64,000 bases of DNA from CADEEN01 sp963738425 (GTDB lineage Bacteria; Pseudomonadota; Gammaproteobacteria; Burkholderiales; Burkholderiaceae_C). Of the stretch, positions 58,658 through 64,000 are shown one piece after another; the stretch's first letter is position 1, and every line of letters begins with the position of its first letter. The translations under genes were made by a program, and so were the position numbers. The notes under the pieces are model-generated. The model worked only from the letters and a program-made list of their open reading frames with translations, ran no database searches and was not told where the DNA came from. The stretch is from assembly GCA_963738425.1 (NCBI GenBank), contig CAVTWT010000035.1, positions 1 to 64,000 of the forward strand, given 5' to 3'.

Positions 58658-59977
58658 ATGTCACTCTTCGACGACGACGCTCCTGCGCCTGCTGCTGCAC
58701 GCGCCGACGCGCCGCTGGCCGAGCGCCTGCGCCCGCGCACGCTGGACGAAGTGATCGGCCAGCGTCACTTGCTCGCGCCCGGCAAGCCGTTGCGCGCTGC
58801 CTTCGACGCCGGCCGCCTGCACTCGATGATCCTGTGGGGCCCGCCGGGCGTCGGCAAGACGACGCTGGCTCGGCTTGTTGCGCAGGCCTTCGATGCCGAG
58901 TTCATCCAGATCTCGGCCGTGCTCGGCGGCGTGAAGGACATTCGCGAGGCGGTCGAGCGTGCGCAGACCGCGCGCCGCATCGGCCGCGCGAGCATCGTCT
59001 TCGTCGATGAAGTGCACCGCTTCAACAAGGCGCAGCAGGACGCGTTCCTGCCGCATGTGGAGAGCGGCCTCTTCACCTTCATCGGCGCGACGACGGAGAA
59101 CCCGTCGTTCGAAGTCAACTCGGCGCTGCTGTCGCGGGCCACGGTGCACGTGCTGCAGCCGCTGGCCGACGATGAGCTGGCCGAGCTGCTCGAACGCGCC
59201 CGCGCGGCGATGAACGCGCCGCCGTTCACCGACGCCGCGCGCGACCGTCTGATCGGTTACGCCGACGGCGATGCGCGCCGCCTGCTCAACGTCGTCGAGA
59301 ACGTCGCCGTCGTCATGGGCGATGCAGATCAGATCGACGAACCGCTGCTCGAGAGAGCGCTCGGCGATCAACTGCGCCGCTACGACAAAGGCGGCGAGCA
59401 GTTCTACGACACCATCTCCGCGCTGCACAAGGCTGTGCGCGGCAGCGATCCCGACGCGTCGCTGTACTGGCTGGTGCGCATGCTCGATGGCGGCGTCGAT
59501 CCGCGCTACGTGGCGCGTCGTGTGATCCGCATGGCCAGCGAGGACATCGGTCTGGCCGATCCGCGTGGCTTGCGCATGGCCCTGGATGCCGCCGAGGTCT
59601 ACGAGCGCCTGGGTTCACCCGAAGGCGAACTCGCACTCGCGCAAGCGGTACTCTTTCTCGCGGCCGCGCCAAAGAGCAACGCCGCTTACGTGGCCTACAA
59701 CGAAGCGCGCGCCTTCGTGCAAAGCGACGGTACGCGCCCGGTGCCGCTGCGCTTGCGCAACGCACCGACGAAGCTGATGAAGCAGCTCGACTACGGGCGC
59801 GACTACCGCTACGCGCATGACGAAGAAGAAGGTTTTGCGGCCGGCGAGCACTACTTTCCCGACAACATCGGCCAGCCGCCGCGCTTCTATCGTCCGACCG
59901 ACCGTGGCCTGGAGCAGCAGATCGCCGAGAAGCTCGACCGCTTGCGCGCCGCCAACAAGAAAGCTCAGAGCACGTAG
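58658..59977 (+). CDS. rarA: Replication-associated recombination protein A (MgsA-like AAA+ ATPase)
   Basis: A 439-aa AAA+ ATPase. PLAERLRPRTLDEVIGQRHL opens the domain; Walker A is WGPPGVGKTTLARL (about 60-73), Walker B is IVFVDEVHRFNKAQQDAFLP, and the sensor/arginine-finger region is GATTENPSFEVNSALLSR. The C-terminal tetramerisation region includes GSDPDASLYWLVRMLDGGVD. It acts at stalled replication forks. Its stop overlaps the convergent Lrp gene by 13 bp. Confidence 0.95.
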   Translation: MSLFDDDAPAPAAARADAPLAERLRPRTLDEVIGQRHLLAPGKPLRAAFDAGRLHSMILWGPPGVGKTTLARLVAQAFDAEFIQISAVLGGVKDIREAVERAQTARRIGRASIVFVDEVHRFNKAQQDAFLPHVESGLFTFIGATTENPSFEVNSALLSRATVHVLQPLADDELAELLERARAAMNAPPFTDAARDRLIGYADGDARRLLNVVENVAVVMGDADQIDEPLLERALGDQLRRYDKGGEQFYDTISALHKAVRGSDPDASLYWLVRMLDGGVDPRYVARRVIRMASEDIGLADPRGLRMALDAAEVYERLGSPEGELALAQAVLFLAAAPKSNAAYVAYNEARAFVQSDGTRPVPLRLRNAPTKLMKQLDYGRDYRYAHDEEEGFAAGEHYFPDNIGQPPRFYRPTDRGLEQQIAEKLDRLRAANKKAQST

Positions 59978-60423
59978 CCTCGGCGAGGAACAACAGCCCG
60001 CATCGCAAACGCCGTGCGGATGCGCGCCACATGCGGGAACGCCGCTATGCGCTGGCGGTGGACACGCTCGTAGTCGCGCATGTCGGCCACGGCCACGCGC
60101 AGCAGGTAGTCGAAGTCGCCGCTCATCAAATGGCATTCGAGGATGTCTTCGCAGGCCGCAACGGCGCGCTCGAAAGCATCGAGCGCCGTGCCGACCTGGC
60201 TGTCGAGCGTGACTTCGATGAACACCGTCGTCGGCTTGCCGATCGCTTCACCGTTGAGCGTCGCGCTGTAGCCGGCGATCACGCCTTGCTCTTCGAGACG
60301 CTGCAAGCGACGCAGACAGGCCGACGCCGACAGGCCGATGCGCTGGGCCAGATCAGCGTTCGACAGTCTCCCGTCGTCTTGCAGCAAGCGCAGCAGTTTC
60401 TTGTCGATTGCGTCAAGGTTCAT
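59965..60423 (-). CDS. Lrp/AsnC-family transcriptional regulator
   Basis: A 152-aa regulator. The HTH is MNLDAIDKKLLRLLQDDGRL, SNADLAQRIGLSASACLRRL; the RAM ligand domain is ILECHLMSGDFDYLLRVAVA. It is divergent from the alanine dehydrogenase gene, and such a pairing usually means that it controls ald in response to alanine or another amino acid. The ATG at 60423 is chosen from the domain start. Confidence 0.92.
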   Translation of the reverse strand: MNLDAIDKKLLRLLQDDGRLSNADLAQRIGLSASACLRRLQRLEEQGVIAGYSATLNGEAIGKPTTVFIEVTLDSQVGTALDAFERAVAACEDILECHLMSGDFDYLLRVAVADMRDYERVHRQRIAAFPHVARIRTAFAMRAVVPRRGYVL

Positions 60424-60469
60424 GCGCCGATTCTGCTTCACGCCGAAGAAGATTGCGCCAATTTCGGGT

Positions 60470-60489
60470 TTGCCTGAGGTGATTGGCAA
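60470..60489. promoter_or_regulatory. Inverted repeat in the lrp-ald intergenic region
   Basis: TTGCC-N10-GGCAA lies midway between the divergent starts. Lrp-family operators are loose palindromes of this size, so it is a candidate binding site for the adjacent regulator. Only the repeat itself is seen. Confidence 0.4.
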
Positions 60490-60546
60490 TCCTATTTGCT
60501 GCGGCCACAGCCACCATGACGGCCTCGGCAACACGGCAGGATCGAC

Positions 60547-61662
60547 ATGCGCATCGGCGTCCCCAAAGAGATCAAGAACCACGAATACCGCGTCGGCATG
60601 ACGCCTGCCGCCGTGCGCGAGGCGGTGCACCACGGCCATGAAGTGTTGGTGCAAGCCGATGCGGGCAGTGGCATCGGCTGCGATGACGCTGCCTACCTCG
60701 CCGCGGGTGCACAAGTGCTGCCGACGGCGGCGGCGGTGTTCGACGGCGCGCAGATGATCGTCAAGGTCAAGGAGCCGCAGCCCGCCGAGTGCGCGATGTT
60801 GCGCCGTGGCCAGTTGCTGTTCACCTACCTGCACCTCGCACCTGATCCGGTGCAGGCCGAGGGGCTGCTGAAGAGCGGCTGCACGGCGATCGCGTATGAG
60901 ACCATCACCGACGAGCGCGGCGGCCTGCCGCTGCTGGCGCCGATGAGCGAAGTCGCCGGCCGCATGGCGATCCAGGTCGGCGCGGTGGCGCTGCAAAAGG
61001 CCAACGGCGGCCTCGGTGTGCTGCTCGGCGGTGTACCCGGTGTCGCTCCGGGCCGCGTCGTCGTGATCGGTGGCGGGGTTGTCGGCACGCACGCGGCGCG
61101 CATGGCCATCGGCCTCGGCGCCGAGGTCATGATCCTCGACAAATCGCTGCCGCGGCTGCGCCAGATCGACGAGGCCTTCGACGGCCGCATCCGCACGCAG
61201 GCAGCGACACTCGACGCCACCGAAGCTGCGGTGCTGACTGCCGATCTCGTTGTCGGCGCGGTGCTGGTGCCCGGCGCGGCCGCACCGAAGCTGATCAAGC
61301 GCGCCCAACTGTCGCGCATGCGGCCCGGTGCGGTGATCGTCGATGTGGCGATCGATCAGGGCGGCTGCTTCGAAACCTCGCGCGCGACGACCCATGCCGA
61401 GCCGACGTATGTGGTGGACGGCATCGTGCACTACTGCGTGGCCAACATGCCCGGTGCGGTGCCGCGCACGTCGACCTTCGCGCTCAACAATGCCACGCTG
61501 CCGTTCACGCTCGCACTGGCCGGCAAAGGCTGGCAGCGGGCCTGCGCCGACGATCCACACCTGGCCGAAGGCCTGACGGTACACGACGGCGCGATCACGC
61601 ACGAGGCCGTGGCGCGCGGCCTTGGCAAGCCCTTGACGCCCCTGGCCAACGTGTTGCGCTGA
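60547..61662 (+). CDS. ald: Alanine dehydrogenase
   Basis: A 371-aa NAD-dependent enzyme interconverting L-alanine and pyruvate plus ammonia. MRIGVPKEIKNHEYRVGMTP is the typical start with the substrate-binding Arg. Lys74 (IVKVKEPQ) and His95 (FTYLHLAPD) are the catalytic residues. The Rossmann motif is VVVIGGGVVGTHAARMAIGL and the C-terminal block is HYCVANMPGAVPRTSTFALN. It is controlled in all likelihood by the divergent Lrp-family gene. Confidence 0.95.
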   Translation: MRIGVPKEIKNHEYRVGMTPAAVREAVHHGHEVLVQADAGSGIGCDDAAYLAAGAQVLPTAAAVFDGAQMIVKVKEPQPAECAMLRRGQLLFTYLHLAPDPVQAEGLLKSGCTAIAYETITDERGGLPLLAPMSEVAGRMAIQVGAVALQKANGGLGVLLGGVPGVAPGRVVVIGGGVVGTHAARMAIGLGAEVMILDKSLPRLRQIDEAFDGRIRTQAATLDATEAAVLTADLVVGAVLVPGAAAPKLIKRAQLSRMRPGAVIVDVAIDQGGCFETSRATTHAEPTYVVDGIVHYCVANMPGAVPRTSTFALNNATLPFTLALAGKGWQRACADDPHLAEGLTVHDGAITHEAVARGLGKPLTPLANVLR

Positions 61663-61766
61663 GATCAACGGCGGACCGTCTTGCTCAAGGGTAATCCTTG
61701 CGCGGGGCACGATCCTTGCCTGCCTAGAATCGGCCGCGCCTGCGGGCTGGAAACGGGAGCAATCGG

Positions 61767-62691
61767 GTGGACATCTTCTTCCAACAAGTGATCAACGGCC
61801 TCGTGCTGGGCAGCATGTATGCGCTCGTCGCGCTGGGCTACACGATGGTGTACGGCATCATCAACCTCATCAACTTCGCGCACGGCGAGGTGCTGATGGT
61901 CGGCGCGCTGACGAGCTGGACCGTGGTCAGCGCGCTGGAGAACACCGGCATGCCGGGTTGGCTGCGCTTGCTGCTGTCGGTGCCGGTGTCGATTGCGATC
62001 TGCGCCACGCTGAACTTCGCCATCGAGAAGATCGCCTACCGCCCGCTGCGCAACGCGCCTCGGTTGGCGCCGCTGATCACGGCGATGGGCATGAGCCTGC
62101 TGCTGCAGACGCTGGCGATGATCGTCTGGAAACCCAACCCGAAGCCGTTTCCGATCCTGCTGCCGAGCGATCCGATCAACATCGGCGGCCCGGTGATCAG
62201 CATCGTGCAGATCATGATCCTCGGCCTCACGGTGGCGATCCTTGCCGCCCTGATGTACCTCGTCAACAAGACCAAGCTCGGCCGCGCGATGCGCGCCACC
62301 GCCGAGAATCCGCGCGTGGCCGCGCTGATGGGCGTGCGGCCCGACTTCGTGATCTCCGCCACCTTCATCATCGGCGCCGCGCTGGCCGCGGTGGCCGGCA
62401 TCATGTGGGCGGCCAACTACGGCACGGTGCAGCACTCGATGGGTTTCCTGCCGGGGCTCAAGGCGTTCACGGCCGCGGTACTTGGGAGGCATCGGCAACC
62501 TCGCCGGTGCGGTGGTCGGCGGCGTCCTGCTCGGGTTGGTCGAGGCCATCGGCGCCGGCTACCTCGGTGAGCTCACCGGTGGCGTGCTCGGCAGTCACTA
62601 CGCCGACATCTTCGCTTTTGTCGCGCTGATTCTCGTGCTCACGCTGCGGCCCTCGGGCCTGCTCGGCGAGCGTGTGGCGGATCGGGCTTGA
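61767..62691 (+). pseudogene. livH: Branched-chain amino-acid ABC permease LivH, single-base frameshift
   Basis: A LivH-type permease starting at GTG (MDIFFQQVINGLVLGSMYAL) with GGGAG upstream. The first frame runs through the EAA-type loop (AMRATAENPRVAALMGVRPD) to GLKAFTAAVLG. It then breaks at 62481-62490 (CTTGGGAGGC, where CTGGGAGGC would keep frame). One extra base explains the shift, and the rest, GGIGNLAGAVVGGVLLGLVE to RPSGLLGERV, follows in the next frame. The corrected length is 307 aa, normal. In a core operon this is most likely a sequencing error. Confidence 0.88.
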
Positions 62692-62704
62692 AGGGGAGCA
62701 GCAC

Positions 62705-63796
62705 ATGATGAGCCGTCAAAAACAAGTCATCCTCTTCCTGATCGCCGCGGTCGTGCTGATCACGCTGCCACTGTTCGCACTGCAGATCGGCCAGGGCCCC
62801 GTGCGCATCATGGCCATGGCGCTGCTGTACGTGCTGCTCGCGCTCGGCCTGAACATCGTCGTCGGCTATGCCGGCCTGCTCGATCTCGGCTTCGTCGCTT
62901 TCTACGCGGTCGGTGCCTACATGTATGCGCTATTGGCGAGTCCGCACCTCTCCGAGAACTTCGAGGGCTTCAAGGCCATGTTCCCGAACGGCCTGCACAC
63001 GCCGATCTGGGTGGTGATACCGGCGGCGGCGGGGCTGGCGGCTTTGGCGGGTGTGCTGCTGGGCACGCCGGTGCTGAAACTGCGTGGCGACTACCTGGCC
63101 ATCGTCACGCTCGGCTTCGGCGAAATCATCCGCGTGTTCATGAACAACCTCGAGCACCCGGTGAACATCACCAACGGGCCGCGCGGGTTGGACCGGATCG
63201 ATCCGATGAACATCTTCGGCTTTTCTTTCGGCAAGGCGATCGAGATCGGGGGCTTCACCATCCCGTCGGTGACGCTGTACTACTGGCTCTTCCTTGTGTT
63301 GGTCGTGATCAGCCTGGTCGTTTGCTACCGGCTGGAGAACTCGCGCATCGGCCGCGCCTGGATGGCGATTCGCGAGGACGAGATCGCCGCCAAGGCGATG
63401 GGCATCAACACGCGCAACATGAAGCTGCTGGCCTTCGGCATGGGCGCCACCTTCGGCGGCGTCTCCGGCGCGATGTTCGCGGCCTTCCAGGGTTTCGTCT
63501 CGCCCGAGTCGTTCAGCCTGATGGAGAGCGTGATGATCGTGGCGATGGTGGTCGTCGGCGGCATCGGCCACCTGCCGGGCGTGATCGTCGGCGCGCTGCT
63601 GCTGGCCATCCTGCCAGAGGCGTTGCGCTACGTGGCCGGCGATATCCAGAACATGACCGGTGGCCGCATCGACTCGTCGATCCTGCGCCAGTTGCTGATC
63701 GCGCTGGCGATGATCGTCGTCATGCTGTGGCGGCCGCGCGGCCTGTGGCCCTCGCCTGAGCATGGCAAGGCGGCGCCGGCGCCGGTGGCGAAGTGA
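62705..63796 (+). CDS. livM: Branched-chain amino-acid ABC permease LivM
   Basis: A 363-aa permease with about ten helices. ALGLNIVVGYAGLLDLGFVA is the LivM signature, and the EAA loop is RAWMAIREDEIAAKAMGINT. GGGGAG precedes the ATG ATG pair; the first is taken. It is 13 bp after livH and 10 bp before livG in the standard liv order. Confidence 0.95.
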   Translation: MMSRQKQVILFLIAAVVLITLPLFALQIGQGPVRIMAMALLYVLLALGLNIVVGYAGLLDLGFVAFYAVGAYMYALLASPHLSENFEGFKAMFPNGLHTPIWVVIPAAAGLAALAGVLLGTPVLKLRGDYLAIVTLGFGEIIRVFMNNLEHPVNITNGPRGLDRIDPMNIFGFSFGKAIEIGGFTIPSVTLYYWLFLVLVVISLVVCYRLENSRIGRAWMAIREDEIAAKAMGINTRNMKLLAFGMGATFGGVSGAMFAAFQGFVSPESFSLMESVMIVAMVVVGGIGHLPGVIVGALLLAILPEALRYVAGDIQNMTGGRIDSSILRQLLIALAMIVVMLWRPRGLWPSPEHGKAAPAPVAK

Positions 63797-63806
63797 GGAG
63801 GCAAGC

Positions 63807-64000
63807 ATGAGCGGCAAAACTGTCCTGAAGGTCGCCGGTGTCTCCAAGCGCTTCGGCGGCCTGCAAGCGCTGTCGGACGTCGGCATCACCATCAATGAAG
63901 GCCAGGTCTACGGCCTGATCGGCCCTAACGGCGCCGGCAAGACGACCTTCTTCAATGTGATCACCGGTCTGTACACGCCGGACTCCGGCACCTTCGAGCT
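63807..64000 (+). CDS. livG: Branched-chain amino-acid ABC ATPase LivG (partial, runs off the window)
   Basis: The first 64 codons are present: MSGKTVLKVAGVSKRFGGLQ, then GLIGPNGAGKTTFFNVITGL with the Walker A motif. GAGGAGGC precedes the ATG. The rest lies beyond the right edge of the window. Confidence 0.95.
   Translation, partial: MSGKTVLKVAGVSKRFGGLQALSDVGITINEGQVYGLIGPNGAGKTTFFNVITGLYTPDSGTFE

Noticed and set aside
1..64000. CRISPR array
   Set aside because: No regularly spaced direct repeats with unique spacers and no cas-like genes are seen; the repeated motifs found are too short and irregular.

Overview
The window is GC-rich DNA, most likely from a betaproteobacterium of the order Burkholderiales (Rubrivivax/Ideonella/Leptothrix-like). 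This is inferred from the Bug-type (TctC) receptor, the liv-type ABC transporter, tannase-family esterases of the MHETase kind, the fatty-acid desaturase and the housekeeping gene set. It splits into four zones: an accessory catabolic region, two tandem integrative elements, an IS-in-IS scar, and ordinary core chromosome.

1-15243: accessory catabolism. On the minus strand lies a TRAP transporter (DctP, DctQ, DctM) followed by a GMC oxidoreductase, a zinc alcohol dehydrogenase, a TctC-type receptor and a frameshifted SDR. On the plus strand lie two tannase/feruloyl-esterase-family hydrolases, a frameshifted SMP-30/gluconolactonase, an AraC remnant, an ALDH remnant joined to a duplicated tannase tail, and a branched-chain-type ABC receptor. 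Together they look like uptake and oxidation of an alcohol or aromatic ester released by secreted esterases; the substrate cannot be read from sequence.

15244-23472: the right part of an integrative mobilizable element ('element A'). It carries SSB, a ParB-like protein flanked by two copies of a 13-bp palindrome, a MobC-like protein coupled to a VirD2-like relaxase, a region of inverted repeats (possible oriT), an AlpA regulator, a DUF6933 protein, a DUF1778/GNAT toxin-antitoxin pair and a tyrosine integrase beside a 46-bp copy of a tRNA-Lys 3' end. Its left end is not visible, so the catabolic genes may be its cargo.

23473-39854: a complete 16.4-kb element ('element B') between two identical 46-bp tRNA-Lys 3'-end repeats. 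An eleven-gene leftward operon, mostly with overlapping stop and start codons, encodes a primase-polymerase/VirE-type helicase, a small DNA-binding protein, scaffold-like and terminase-small-subunit-like proteins and unknowns. No capsid, portal, large terminase or tail gene is seen. A 310-bp segment beside the primase holds nine copies of TGTCTC/GAGACA and is a candidate replication origin. A textbook LexA box sits between a putative PD-(D/E)XK protein and a small plus-strand pair, followed by an SRAP protein. A cargo block (membrane protein, PadR-like regulator, helical proteins, HEPN-like protein, GNAT) lies between SRAP and the integrase. This satellite-like element is the most novel part of the window.

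40086-42405: an IS3-family element with an IS1595-family element inserted in its orfB. It abuts a 5'-truncated Old Yellow Enzyme gene without a target-site duplication, so this junction is rearranged.

42406-64000: core genes, including DUF423, a CAT-like gene (frameshifted), an esterase, trpS with a 4Fe-4S-type cysteine motif, purN, an RsmB-like methyltransferase, a desaturase, rpmG/rpmB, trxB, a Crp/Fnr regulator, ftsK, lolA, rarA, an Lrp regulator, alanine dehydrogenase and livH/livM/livG. Single-base frameshifts recur in accessory and core genes alike (SDR, SMP-30, AraC, CAT, MFS twice, livH). Sequencing indels are therefore a serious alternative to real pseudogenes.
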